DNA of 64,000 nt from Bactericera cockerelli (GCA_024516035.1 CM044966.1:4028962-4092961); one strand, 5' to 3'; positions 30,162 through 40,301 are shown, numbered from the stretch's first letter. Notes: generated by a model not told the origin, from the letters alone. Translations and numbers: made by a program.

Positions 30162-33038
30162 TTGGCGGCTCCGGCGACCGGTACGATACTGAAGAATATC
30201 CTTACACCTTCTGGGGGAAAACTCAAAGTAGCCCATATTAACGCACGCTCCATGCGCCCCCCAACTAAATTTCCTGAACTCCAAAGTATCGTATCGGGGA
30301 CTGGTCTTGACATCATATGTGTAACAGAAAGCTGGCTCGATCCCTATATTAGTGATTCAGAAATCTCAATCCCGGGCTATCGAGTTATTAGACATGATCG
30401 GGTAGGTAGGGGTGGGGGTGGAATTGCCATCTACCTAAATGACACATTTTCATACAAGGTTCTATCTTCTTCGCCCCATTCTATTCCGAACAGTCTGCAC
30501 ACGACTGAATTTATTATTTTAGAGGTTCAAGTCGATTCATCTAAACTGCTTATCGCTACTGTTTATGATCCTCCACCAGTGAAATCTGGATCCTTGGATA
30601 GATTTGAAGAAGAATTTGAATATTACTTGCCAAAATACCATCATAGCTTCATATTAGGTGACTTTAATGTGGATCTTTCTACCACCTCTCTACATAGTGT
30701 TCAGCTAAAAAATCGTTTTTCTTCTCTTAATCTCTGTATTCTTCCTACTGACACTACTTGTCACTTTATCAACTCACATTCTCTTCTCGACCTCATGGTG
30801 GTAGGTGACGAAAAGAATGTACTTACTCATGGAAAGTTATCAATCGGCAGTTCCGATCATGATCTGATCTACTTAGTATACAACATTTATTCATCTAGGC
30901 CCCGACCCAAACTCATCACATGTCGCAACTTTAAACATTTCGACCCAGATCAGTTCATGCTAGATGCTAGGTCTGTCGATTGGAACTCAATCTACTGTCT
31001 CCCCGATATAAACTCCAAAATCCTCGAGTTCAATAATTTCGTCATTCTTCTGTTTGATAAGCATGCTCCACTCCAAACATTTTTAGCTAAACAGAGGCCT
31101 TCTCCCTGGATGTCGCAAGAGATCCGCAACATGCTTAATCGTCGGGATCGGGCTAGACGCAAATTTGTGCAAAGTAAATCATCTGTTAACTTTCAAAAAT
31201 TCTCTGAATTACGTAACAAAGCGAAACAAATGATTCGAAATGCCAAAATGCGCTACGCCCATTCTTTATTTCCTACACAATTGACCCAGGACGAATTTCA
31301 TAAAAATGTGAAGAAGATCTTACCTAAAACTAAGGATTGCGACATTCTTCTTAGTCCTGATGAACTTGTGGAGTCATTTTCATCAGTACCTCAACCCCTT
31401 CCATCTCTCGTTCACTCTACTTCTTCACATTACTCTAGTATCCCCGCACCCGATGGTGTCAACTTGGTCTTTCAAGAATTCTCCCAAACTGATTTAATTA
31501 AATGTCTTAAAAAAGGACATCCTTCTTCTATAGGACATGACCAAATTCCGCTCAACTTTCTCACCAGAATGTTAGATATTGTTGCTCCAATTATTCTTCA
31601 CATCTTCAATTTTTCAATTAACGAGCAGGTATTCCCCGACCTCTGGAAAAAAGCCCTTATACGACCTTTACCAAAAGTCAAGAACCCTACAAGTGCCTCT
31701 GATTACCGTCCTATTAGTCTTTTATGTTCTTTGTCGAAGGTCCTGGAACGGCTCATAAGTCATCAAATCGTATCTCACCTTAATCAGCACAACCTTTTCA
31801 ATGCCTTCCAATCTGGGTTTCGGTCTGGTCATAGTACGTGTAGTGCACTCCTGAAAGTTTCTGGCGACATTCAGGCCTCCATGGACGACACGAAAGCCTC
31901 TATTCTTGTACTTTTTGACTTCAGCAAAGCGTTTGACCTCGTCTCTCACAATATATTACTGGCAAAGCTGAAATATTTTGGCTTCAGTGAGAGCGTCATC
32001 AAATGGCTGGAGTCTTACCTCACTGGTCGTACCCAATGCGTGCTCGGACCCGATAATAATCGATCTGAGTGGAAATCCGTCCTTTCCGGTGTACCGCAAG
32101 GGTCTGTGCTAGGCCCACTTCTTTTTAGTCTTTTTATAAACGACATATCTAGCTGTTTTAAGGCTTGCAATTATCATCTCTACGCCGACGATCTCCAGAT
32201 ATACTTATCTTCCAAAGTGGTCGCTCTTCATCAGACGATCGCTACTGTCAACGCTGAGATTCAGCAACTAGTGCTTTGGGCCAAGAAAAACTGTCTTATA
32301 ATTAACCCTATCAAAACCAAAGTTATGCTTATCTGTAGTACAGGAGTTCGTCGACTCATCTCGTTTCCCATTCCAAACATTGAAGTGGATGGCAATATGG
32401 TTCAGCTCGTTGATTCTGCAAAAAATTTGGGTATAATGTTTGATAAGTCGCTTAGCTGGGAATGTGAGGCCACAAATATAAGAAAAAAGGTATTCAGGGC
32501 CCTTTGGACATTAAAGCGCATTAAAAACTTTACTTCCCAAAATACTAGACTACTCCTGGTCAAGTGTTATGCTCTACCCATGTTTGAGTACTGCGCACCT
32601 CTGCTGAATGGGCTCACTGAAATTCAATCTACAAGAATACAGCGAGCTCAGAATGCATGTGTGCGGTACATATACAATGCCAAACGCTGGGAGCATATCA
32701 CTCCATATTTCAACAGGGCTCGATTGCTTAGGGTTGAGGTAAGGAGGAAAATACTTACTCTCTGCTTTCTGTTTAAAATCCTCTCTACACAATGTCCTTC
32801 TTATCTCTTTACTCAATACAAATTCCGCTCCTCAATTGTATCCAGAGTAACTCCTAGATCCCATGACCTACTACTTGAAGTCCCTCCTCACAACAGTGCC
32901 TCATATTCTAATTCCTTTTATATTCACTCTATAAATCTCTGGAACAAAGTACCATATCTAACCCTTAGCTCTCTATCTCCTTACTCATTCAAAACCTCAT
33001 TACTGCTGGTTGTCAGCGAAGGTCACCTTACCCTTTAA
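30162..33038 (+). CDS. LINE-1 ORF2: AP-type endonuclease and reverse transcriptase (958 codons)
   Basis: Nicks the target and copies element RNA there. The endonuclease (residues about 20-245) keeps HINARS, TESWL with the catalytic Glu, RHDRVGRGGGGIAIYL, LGDFNVDL and SSDHDLI with Asp and His. The RT (about 470-740) keeps DYRPISLL, FDFSKAFD near 585, GVPQGSVLGP near 643 and YADD near 673. The C-terminal domain includes QRAQNACVRYIY and ends in TAA at 33036-33038. No in-frame ATG precedes the endonuclease: the frame is open from about 30061 without one, and 30162 is a TTG. An ATG at 30151 is in another frame. Translation start is therefore unresolved. Confidence 0.9.
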   Translation: MAAPATGTILKNILTPSGGKLKVAHINARSMRPPTKFPELQSIVSGTGLDIICVTESWLDPYISDSEISIPGYRVIRHDRVGRGGGGIAIYLNDTFSYKVLSSSPHSIPNSLHTTEFIILEVQVDSSKLLIATVYDPPPVKSGSLDRFEEEFEYYLPKYHHSFILGDFNVDLSTTSLHSVQLKNRFSSLNLCILPTDTTCHFINSHSLLDLMVVGDEKNVLTHGKLSIGSSDHDLIYLVYNIYSSRPRPKLITCRNFKHFDPDQFMLDARSVDWNSIYCLPDINSKILEFNNFVILLFDKHAPLQTFLAKQRPSPWMSQEIRNMLNRRDRARRKFVQSKSSVNFQKFSELRNKAKQMIRNAKMRYAHSLFPTQLTQDEFHKNVKKILPKTKDCDILLSPDELVESFSSVPQPLPSLVHSTSSHYSSIPAPDGVNLVFQEFSQTDLIKCLKKGHPSSIGHDQIPLNFLTRMLDIVAPIILHIFNFSINEQVFPDLWKKALIRPLPKVKNPTSASDYRPISLLCSLSKVLERLISHQIVSHLNQHNLFNAFQSGFRSGHSTCSALLKVSGDIQASMDDTKASILVLFDFSKAFDLVSHNILLAKLKYFGFSESVIKWLESYLTGRTQCVLGPDNNRSEWKSVLSGVPQGSVLGPLLFSLFINDISSCFKACNYHLYADDLQIYLSSKVVALHQTIATVNAEIQQLVLWAKKNCLIINPIKTKVMLICSTGVRRLISFPIPNIEVDGNMVQLVDSAKNLGIMFDKSLSWECEATNIRKKVFRALWTLKRIKNFTSQNTRLLLVKCYALPMFEYCAPLLNGLTEIQSTRIQRAQNACVRYIYNAKRWEHITPYFNRARLLRVEVRRKILTLCFLFKILSTQCPSYLFTQYKFRSSIVSRVTPRSHDLLLEVPPHNSASYSNSFYIHSINLWNKVPYLTLSSLSPYSFKTSLLLVVSEGHLTL

Positions 33039-33520
33039 TCCCTTTTTTTTTTCTTCCTTTCCTGTCCCTATCCCTTATCCTATCCTTAGCAGAATTACTG
33101 GTGATACCATCACCTTTCACTGTATGACTGTTAGTATGAATGATTGATTGAATTATCGTGTGATTGATTGATCGCTCGCTTGTATGCTTGTTTTGATTTT
33201 TATTTATTATTAATATATCTTGTTTTTATTTTATACATTTTCTTATATTATTCATTATCATTATTATTTTATTATTATTATCTTCTTTTTTTATTTTTTA
33301 TTTTTTTTTTTTTTCTTCCTTTTTTTTTTTTCAAACCTAAGCAAGGTTTTCCTCATTTTATGTATATAATCTTAAGAATATTAAATGTCTGTACAAAATG
33401 TCTGTTTAAATTTGAAAATAAACGAGACCTTGTTTAGACTGCTGGAATAAAGGGACTTTTTAGTCTCACCTCGGCAGTATAAACAAGGTAATTTCTATTC
33501 TATTCTATTTCTATTCTATT

Positions 33521-33565
33521 CTAATCGGGCAGTAAAAATAGGGCGACATTATCATTTTATTCCCA
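33521..33565 (+). mobile_element. S1 SINE, 3' part
   Basis: AATCGGGCAGTAAAAATAGG, then GCGACATTATCATTTTA, immediately after the LINE-1 (TTCTA)n tail. Partner of 26985-27107. Confidence 0.6.
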
Positions 33566-33566
33566 G

Positions 33567-33689
33567 GAGGCTGAAGAAAATGTCTTCTGGTCAACCAAAG
33601 AGATGGTCTTCCCAACAGAACCGAGCTATTTGAAAAACCTAGGACAACATTTCAACGGAAAAAGCGCCTCTCTGTTCAAAATTGGATGA
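33567..33689 (+). pseudogene. Four-copy terminal exon, copy 4
   Basis: Acceptor ATTTTATTCCCAG, then 40 codons with VFWSTKEMVF, EPSYLKNLGQ and HFNGKSAS, and TGA at 33687-33689. The stop overlaps the first unit of the adjacent 27-bp array. Function unknown. Confidence 0.5.
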
Positions 33690-33985
33690 TCCACCCTGTA
33701 TTTACCACTTCAATGATCCACCTTGTATTTACCACTTCAATGATCCACCCTGTATTTACCACTTCAATCATCCACCCTGTATTTACCACTTCAATGATCA
33801 ACCCTGTATTTACCACTTCAATGATCCACCCTGTATTTACCACTTCAATGATCCACCCTGTATTTACCACTTCAATGATCAACCCTGTATTTACCACTTC
33901 AATGATCCACCCTGTATTTACCACTTCAATGATCCACCCTGTATTTACCACTTCAATGATCCACTCTGTATTTACCACTTCAAAT
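33687..33985. repeat. 27-bp minisatellite, eleven units
   Basis: Unit TGATCCACCCTGTATTTACC plus ACTTCAA with only CCA/TCA/CAA changes. It grew from the TGATCCACCCT sequence that follows the terminal exon in the other copies (23967, 25791). Confidence 0.9.
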
Positions 33986-33989
33986 TCCT

Positions 33990-34574
33990 GGCCTGAGGTC
34001 CCACTGAGTGCAAACTTTTTCTTCTTTCAAGATTGCACCCATTGACAGGAATACTCGCACAGTAGAACCTGGATATAAGAGAAGAGGAATGGCTTTTGTA
34101 TACATATAATAAAAAAATGTTTTTTTTGCTCCGATATTTTTTTTTTCTACCCAGGTTTCTCTTATAATGAGATCTCTTTTAATAATCATGTAATTTCTAT
34201 CATAGTAATGTTATATGTATTGTATGATAATTTGTTAAATTATCTTTAAGTCTTAATAATTTGAATGTAATTTTATTTGAAAGATCCTTTGTAAATTGTG
34301 CTTAATCTTTCATGAACTGCATAATAAAACACATTTTATTATATTATATATATTTTCCCTTACAGAGAGGAAAATTAGACTTGAAAATCGTTTTTTAATA
34401 TCCAGGTATTTCTTCTTTACAGATTTCTTATATCCAGGTTTAGCCCTCGAGTAACCTCGCGGCTTTTTTAACCCATCGGAAAGAAGTATATAATAACTAC
34501 ATCTTTGATTGTTCAAAAGTTAATAAAGTTCAAATACCCCTTTATTACCATTGCAAGTTACTACGTCCGCACCA
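33990..34574. other. AT-rich spacer
   Basis: Holds stray units of the 17-bp TATCCAGG repeat (34060-34175, 34400-34440). No gene is seen. Confidence 0.5.
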
Positions 34575-34740
34575 CCCCCGTGGCTCAGAGGTCAAGAGCA
34601 TTGATTACTGATCCGGAGATTGCGGGTTCGAAGCCCGGCTGGACTAGAAAATTCTGACCGAGTTTTTGCGTTTCCGGAAAGGCATGCATGCTAAAATGAT
34701 GTGCCCTGAAGTAATACGCTGGCGGTTCAGGGACACTACT
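34575..34740 (+). mobile_element. tRNA-derived SINE
   Basis: CCCCGTGGCTCAGAGGTCAAG, GGTTCGAAGCCC and a body with TTTCCGGAAAGGCATGC, ending in (ACT)n. It resembles a tRNA head more closely than most copies, but the long body and lack of a clean acceptor stem argue against a functional tRNA. Confidence 0.65.
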
Positions 34741-34795
34741 ACTACTATTATGAACCATGAACATGTATAATCAGTATAAAAAAGAAAAGTGAGAA

Positions 34796-34965
34796 GTTGT
34801 ATTAGATGTACATAAATATCAGAACATACCTGGTTAGCTGTTTCGAGCTTGTTTGCTCTCATCAGCAGGTAATAGTTCTGAATATCTATGCCATCAACTA
34901 ACCTCTCTATTATAATCAGTATAAAAAAGAAAAGTGAGAAGTTGTATTAGATGTACATAAAAGAA
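34796..34965 (+). repeat. Tandem pair of the 145-bp repeat
   Basis: GTTGTATTAGATGTACATAA at 34796 and again at 34941; the second unit is truncated soon after. Confidence 0.8.
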
Positions 34966-36155
34966 TGTACTTTTATTAACAGTTTTTCTTAGTTTATGTG
35001 AGGAGTAAATTCATACTTTCTCACATAAACTTTGACGATCAATATTAAAATTAGAATTAAGAAAAAAAAAAAAAAAAAAAAAAAATAATAATAATAAAAA
35101 ATAATTAAGAATTCAAAAACTTTCGGACTAGATAGCAGGATTGTAAGATGACACTTTTCTGGATCTTCCATCTCACTGATTTCCGGATGCCTATTATTAT
35201 TATTATTATTATTTTCATTATTATTATTATTATTACTACCTAGTACAAAAGAACTCCATACGAACTATATTTTTCTTATAACATCCACCCAGAGTACAAA
35301 GCATATTATGTACCTAATTATATTTAATGTTTATAAAATATGTGTTCATGTAAAAATAAAATGGTTTCACGTAAGCACGGGATAAAAAATAAAATCCCAT
35401 TATGTTGATAAATTTGTGTTTATTTTATTTCTCAAACCTGGGGCCCTGTTTCACGATAATTTTACAATTTGCAATTGATCGAGTCAATGAAAAGACAAAG
35501 TTTTACTAGACGAACATGAAACTCGAAACAGACTGGGTCCTTGTTCCAGAAATCCATTCTCAATTTCAAAATTCGCAAATTTCTTTCTCAGCTGCTGACC
35601 AATACACTGTGACTGGTTTTTTTTTTATACGAAATTTGAAGTTTCAAAAGGAGATTTGAGGCTTTTGAGATTGAGGGCGAAATGATCTGAGCGCACGGCA
35701 GTCCGCCAGGCCAAGTTCCAGCAAATACGACAGTGTATCTTTACACGAACCGATTCACCCGGTTTTTCACACCCTCATATCTTCGGTTCAATTGATCATA
35801 GAGATATGAAATTTGGAACAAAGATTGTCCTACTATCATCCAAAAGACATTGGAAATTTCAAGAGTCTATGCAGAAAATTTTCAGAGGTAAGTAATTTTA
35901 AAATTTGCAATTTTGTCACTGACTGACTGATTGACCGACTGACTGATAGATCATCAAAATTATGAGGCACTTCCCGACTACCTAGAAAGTTGATATACAG
36001 GGAAAAATCTGAAAACTGGAACTTTCGCACATAGCATTCAGTTAAACGGTGTTGTTTTTTTTAACGGAGGAAAAATACTCCATTATTGCACGTGTTCCTA
36101 ATAAACGTCCTCGTTGTCAATCTTAGGTTCCTATTTCCACTTACAAAAAGAAATG
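34966..36155. other. AT-rich and dispersed repeat sequence
   Basis: Poly(A) at 35063-35085, (TTA)n at 35193-35235, a block starting GGGGCCCTGTTTCACG at 35451 that looks like the end of a DNA element, and (GACT)n near 35920-35945. No gene recognised. Confidence 0.5.
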
Positions 36156-36156
36156 A

Positions 36157-36627
36157 TATCTCACAAAAAACTACCGTTGAAAATAGAGCCAAGTTGCAAA
36201 ATTCCTATCCAAAAACTTTTATTCAATGAACGCAGTGATATCTTGTTTGCGGAGAAGTTATCTTGGTACTAAACCTTTTGTTTATTATGAAATCCCGTTT
36301 TCTGAGTTCCTCATTTAGTATATTTTTTTTAACTGCAAACTATCTTCTAACTTGGCCACTTTTATGCCATCAGTGTAATGAATATTAGGGCAATTTTTTA
36401 AAAATGCCAATATAACCACTACAAGGAGCAAAACTGGCCAAGTTAGAGGATAGTTTACAGTTAAAAACATACAAAATGAGGAAATCAGAAAACGGGATTT
36501 AAAATTAAACAGAAGGTTAAGTACCAAGATAACTTGGCTGCAATCACTGCGTTCATTGGATAAAAATTTGTGAAAAGGAGTTTTGGAACTTGGGCCTTTT
36601 TTCAACGTTAGTTTTTTGTGGGATAGA
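36157..36627. mobile_element. 470-bp palindromic element
   Basis: Outer words CACAAAAAACTACCGTTG and CAACGTTAGTTTTTTGTG pair. Inner pairs include AACTGCAAACTATCTTC with GATAGTTTACAGTT. Centre near 36390. No ORF spans it. Confidence 0.75.
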
Positions 36628-36949
36628 CGTATTTGTAATACCTCAAAGGCGCTAAGAGACGGATTGCGTACTGTGTAAGATAATGAAAACCGACGCTTAG
36701 CAATGACTTGTGATATAGAATTTGTCTATAATTTCACCCCTAGTATTTTATACACTTCTCTGAAGAAACGCCACCTGTGAGGACAAACTCATTGCTTTCA
36801 CGTCACTGGTCACAATTTTCCCAACTTTGAGCTCTGCCCGTTGTTCTGCACTTTCTGCCTGTTATTCTGCTCTTAGCCAGATCCTATTCCTTTTTCTTTT
36901 ATTCTGCACAACAATGTTGCCAGACTGTTTCCACTCGGATTCATTGGAT

Positions 36950-37450
36950 GTGTAAACGGAATATGTGGAGGAGAGGAGATAAAATAGAGAGAGGAGAGGA
37001 GAGAAAAAGAGAAAGATAGAGGGGAGAGAGAGAGAAGAGAGGAGAGGAGAGAAAAAGAGAAAGATAGAGGGGAGAGAGAGAGAGAAAAGAGGAGAGGAGA
37101 AAGATGAAGGGAAAAAAGAAGATGCAGGGGAGAGAAAAAAGAGGTGGGGTAAGACGGAAGAAGAAAATTGAAAAGAGACGGAGAGAACAACAAGGAAGAC
37201 ATTTTGGAAGGGGATGACGGAACACGGAATAAGTAAAGGAGTGAGGGAAAGAAGAAGAAGAAAGCGGACGACGGAAGAATAAAAAGAAAAAGGGAAAGAT
37301 GAATAAAAATATTGAAGAGAGAGATGTGGAAAGAGAAGGAGTGATAAGATGAAGCGAACGAGGAAACAAGGAGAAAACAAGACAGGAACATGTAAAAAAA
37401 GGTCAAGAGCAGAAGGAAGATGAGAAGGAAAAAAAAAAAAATGCAAGAAG
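36950..37450. repeat. Purine-rich tract
   Basis: GA/GGA/GAAA mixture, with a 55-base unit (GAGAGGAGAGAAAAAGAG) repeated at 36990-37090. A shorter GA run follows at 37618-37700. Confidence 0.85.
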
Positions 37451-37614
37451 GAAGAAATAGGATAGAAGAAACCTCAAATACAAATAACGTGTAAAAAAAA
37501 ACAAGCAAAATTTAATATATTTTTTTTGGTTCAAAATACTTCAATTCACTCAAATTGTTTGTATGTTACATATAAAGAACAAAACTCATTAAAATACTTA
37601 TACACGAAAATATC

Positions 37615-37646
<32 letters not shown>

Positions 37647-37784
37647 CTGAGAAAGAGAGAGACAGAGAGAGAGAGACTGAGAAAGAGAGAGAGAGAGATA
37701 ATGGGTGGGTTGTTTATAAGCCGTTTAATTATAGAAGAGGGTGTGGTAAAATAAGGCAATAATAGAATAAAGTTAAATCTTATT

Positions 37785-37830
37785 AGGAGATATTGATGTC
37801 GCGAATGCGTTCGACAGTGTTCTTGAGAAA
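37785..37830 (+). pseudogene. LINE RT motif-A relic
   Basis: GATATTGATGTCGCGAATGC reads D-I-D-V-A-N-AFDSVLEK, like the palm motif FxxAFDSV. A second relic is at 41988-42030 (DFKNAFDSVLEK), with the same upstream AATCTTATTAGA. Neither extends further. Confidence 0.45.
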
Positions 37831-39085
37831 TAATTAATGCCTTGGAGGTCCCATTCATGTTCCTCCAAAGTCCCATTCATTCAATTTTGTGGGTAGTAAG
37901 AAAATAGACGGGGAAGAGTGGAACGAGGAGAAATAAATAAAGTTCTTATTACTTCCGTGAATTTTATAATATTAGAAATCGGAAGTATTTGATGAATAAT
38001 ATCTTGTGATTTTTTAAAAATGTTATTTATTTATGATAATTTCCAATCACTCTCTTTCTTCTCTCCTTCTTTTCTGCTACCATAAATTTCTTTTCATTTT
38101 CATTCACTCACCTATTTCTCTCTCGCTCTGACAGTCTGGCTCTCTCTCTTTCTCTATTTAATATTATTTTTCTCCTCTCTTTCACTTTTTCTCTCTCTTC
38201 CTTTCTCACTCCATTTTTGCATCCTCTTTTCTAACGCTCTTTCGTTTTCTCTGATTTATTCATGCACTCGTCCATTATTTATGTCTATTTGCGTATTGTG
38301 TTTGTCCTGGAGTTACCATGATAATTTTTTTGCATGAATCATCATTATTATTGCTATCATCAACTTCATCATCATCATTATTATTATAATTTCCGCTACA
38401 GCCTTCAAACGCTTTTTTAATAAACTTTATCAGCACTGCTTTTGCTATTTGCTAGATTGTGTTTGCTTAGGGACTTTAGGGCATGCAATAGAAGAGTAAT
38501 CAATTATGAATAATTTCATAATGTGGATGGTTGTGATTTATAATACTAATATTAATGATAAGAATAATGTTTATTATGATTTAATTACAAAACATCATAG
38601 GTCTCCCAGTGCTCCTCTAAAGTGTAAAGGTACGAGGTGTATTTTCCAGGAATGTTATTTTGATCAAGGTGATGTTCTTTAGTACTGTTTATATAAAGAT
38701 TTTAATTGTTACTTTGATTTTTTTGATGATTTGTTTGGTATTGTTAATTCTGGTAATAATACTGTTATTTGAGAGCCTCTTTCCAGAAGCTTTCTCACTC
38801 TCCAAATCCCAAAATCTCCCTTTTAACCCGTTAAAATGACCCAGTCATAGTGTAGGTAGTTGAAAGGCAGATTTGGAAATTATGAGAGAGAAAGAAAGCT
38901 TTTTGGAACAATGTCTGCTTTATTAATTGCTGATGAAAGTAACAAGAAAAGTCGAACCTAGAACTTGGTGGCAGACAAGGCATTATATTTTTATTTTTTA
39001 ATATTATATTATTTTCAAACGCATCATTTATAATGCAAATACATGAAGATTTACAATTTGATGTAACTAAAAAAGAAAAAAAAAT
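37831..39085. other. Unassigned low-complexity sequence
   Basis: CT-rich stretch at 38047-38240, (CAT)n at 38340-38375, otherwise AT-rich. No gene recognised. Confidence 0.5.
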
Positions 39086-39086
39086 A

Positions 39087-39125
39087 TACAGGGTGTCCCA
39101 CCACAGCTGGACACCCCAAATCACT
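39087..39125 (+). repeat. Solo TATACAGGGTG-type end
   Basis: TATACAGGGTGTCCCACCAC, then AGCTGGACACCCCAAATC: the same terminus as the 1.66-kb foldbacks but without a visible partner end nearby. Confidence 0.55.
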
Positions 39126-39541
39126 TTATATTTTCGGTTTATATTTTTTAAGTTTCCGGTTATGGTAATTCAATTCTTGTTGATTGTTTTGTATAAAAAA
39201 AATTGAATGTAGATGGATCATTAAAAATACATCACAAATGTCACAACCAGTGGGAACATTGATCTTACTCCCGCCACTAGAGGTATGAATAATCTAGAAA
39301 AGAAGGGGAAAGAAAGAGGGAGAAAAAAATATATGGGTCGAAAAATTGTGTATGCAATTCACTGTTTCTCACTCGCTCTCCTGGGATTTCAGAGGGGGAA
39401 AAAAAACCTGAAAAAAAAGAGACGATAATATTGTATGCTCAATTTTTTCCGTCGCGTCGTGCTAAATATTGACATTGTTGCCATTGTTGTTGGGATGAGT
39501 GTTTTACTGTTTTCAGAATTATTGATCCAACTTGCAACTAG

Positions 39542-39757
39542 ATGAAACCTCCGCTTTGTTGCTGTAATGTTCTTTATTTATTTACACTTTTATTAATTGT
39601 ACATATTACATACAACGCAGATGATTACAAATTAATATACAATATAACAGAAGAAATAAGAAAATATAATAAAGAAATATATTTTATGAGTGATAACTCG
39701 TTTTCGAGTTTCGAAAAATCCTATAATATTGAACAATCCTCATGTAGACTACAATGA
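39542..39757 (+). CDS. Small secreted protein candidate (71 aa)
   Basis: ATG 39542 follows an in-frame TAG immediately upstream and lies 21 bases after a good acceptor (TTACTGTTTTCAG, to 39520), so a spliced 5' UTR is plausible. The protein has a signal peptide (NVLYLFTLLLIVHI) and a short acidic/polar mature part with an NIT sequon (YNITEEIRKYNKEIYF). A weak NI(S/T)..I pattern also occurs in the 12066 gene product (NISKIQYDVNGKIF); homology is not established. AT-rich codons lower confidence. Confidence 0.4.
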   Translation: MKPPLCCCNVLYLFTLLLIVHITYNADDYKLIYNITEEIRKYNKEIYFMSDNSFSSFEKSYNIEQSSCRLQ

Positions 39758-39790
39758 GAGAAAAATTAATCAACCTCCTTTTTGAAACAG

Positions 39791-39886
39791 ATGATTTCCT
39801 TGTGTATCCAAAGAGGAAATGCGGCAGCTGTGATGGGCACAGTGCCTCGTTTATCAGACTTGGAGGGATTTCTTTATATTTTATAA
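39791..39886 (+). CDS. Possible terminal exon (31 codons plus stop)
   Basis: A pyrimidine-containing acceptor (CCTCCTTTTTGAAACAG, to 39790) precedes a frame reading SLCIQRGNAAAVMGTVPRL then SDLEGFLYIL and TAA. Codon composition is gene-like and unlike the flanking AT-rich sequence. An alternative frame from ATG 39754 (overlapping the previous stop) reads KRKCGSCDGHSASF. Which, if either, is real cannot be decided here. Confidence 0.35.
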   Translation: MISLCIQRGNAAAVMGTVPRLSDLEGFLYIL

Positions 39887-40127
39887 ACAGTTAATGTAAA
39901 TAGGAAATATACTATAATTAAATAGTAGTGAGACTACAAGAAAGACGCATCATATCATCATACCAAAATATAATTATTGAACTTATCCAAGTGAAACACA
40001 GGTTTTTTTAAGTTCTTGAAGAAATTTTTTATGTATTATGAGTTCAAAATACTGGCTAAAAGATATTTATGAGCTGTACTTCAATACGAAAAATAGAGCA
40101 AAGTATTCAAAATCCACCGCAACTAGA

Positions 40128-40301
40128 ATGGAACCTCGCACAGTAGTACTAGTCTTCGTCCTGGCAGGGACAATGATTATAATCATCTCCTTGATCTACA
40201 TAACGAAGGGTTCACCGGGTTCACACCATAATAATCAATCTGAACCCCATTCATTCACTGACCTGGCACTGCAGCAAGCTCATCTATTCAAGGAAAAATG
40301 A
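40128..40301 (+). CDS. Small single-pass or secreted protein candidate (57 aa)
   Basis: From ATG 40128: MEPRTVVLVFVLAGTMIII, a strong hydrophobic segment to about residue 24, then a polar tail with HHNNQSEPHSF ending LFKEK. The frame is open further upstream to 40038, but the internal ATG places the hydrophobic stretch at the N-terminus and is preferred. Codon use is more GC-rich than the flanks. No family recognised. Confidence 0.4.
   Translation: MEPRTVVLVFVLAGTMIIIISLIYITKGSPGSHHNNQSEPHSFTDLALQQAHLFKEK

Larger units (their letters stand above)
27108..33520 (+). mobile_element. LINE-1 of this window: two-ORF non-LTR retrotransposon (jockey/CR1-like)
   Basis: Comprises a 5' UTR (27108-27587), ORF1 (27588-28604), a spacer with later insertions, ORF2 (30162-33038) and a 3' UTR ending AATAAACGAGACC, GCTGGAATAAAGGGACTTT and a (TTCTA)n tail at 33491-33520. 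Both ORFs are free of internal stops. The label is local and does not mean mammalian L1. ORF1 of this type with jockey/CR1-like ORF2 is common in insects. Confidence 0.85.

Noticed and set aside
32574..32816. Minus-strand frames inside LINE-1 and LINE-2 ORF2
   Set aside because: Antisense shadows of the RT coding sequence.
33676..34045. Three overlapping 100-119-codon frames
   Set aside because: Phase readings of the 27-bp minisatellite, 27 being a multiple of three.
34575..34650. Candidate functional tRNA gene
   Set aside because: B-box is good, but the acceptor stem does not pair by eye and a SINE body follows. The same verdict applies to the other tRNA-like heads.
36862..37508. Overlapping Phe/Ser-rich frames of up to 211 codons on the minus strand
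   Set aside because: Pyrimidine-rich strand of the purine tract; three overlapping frames of similar type cannot all be real.
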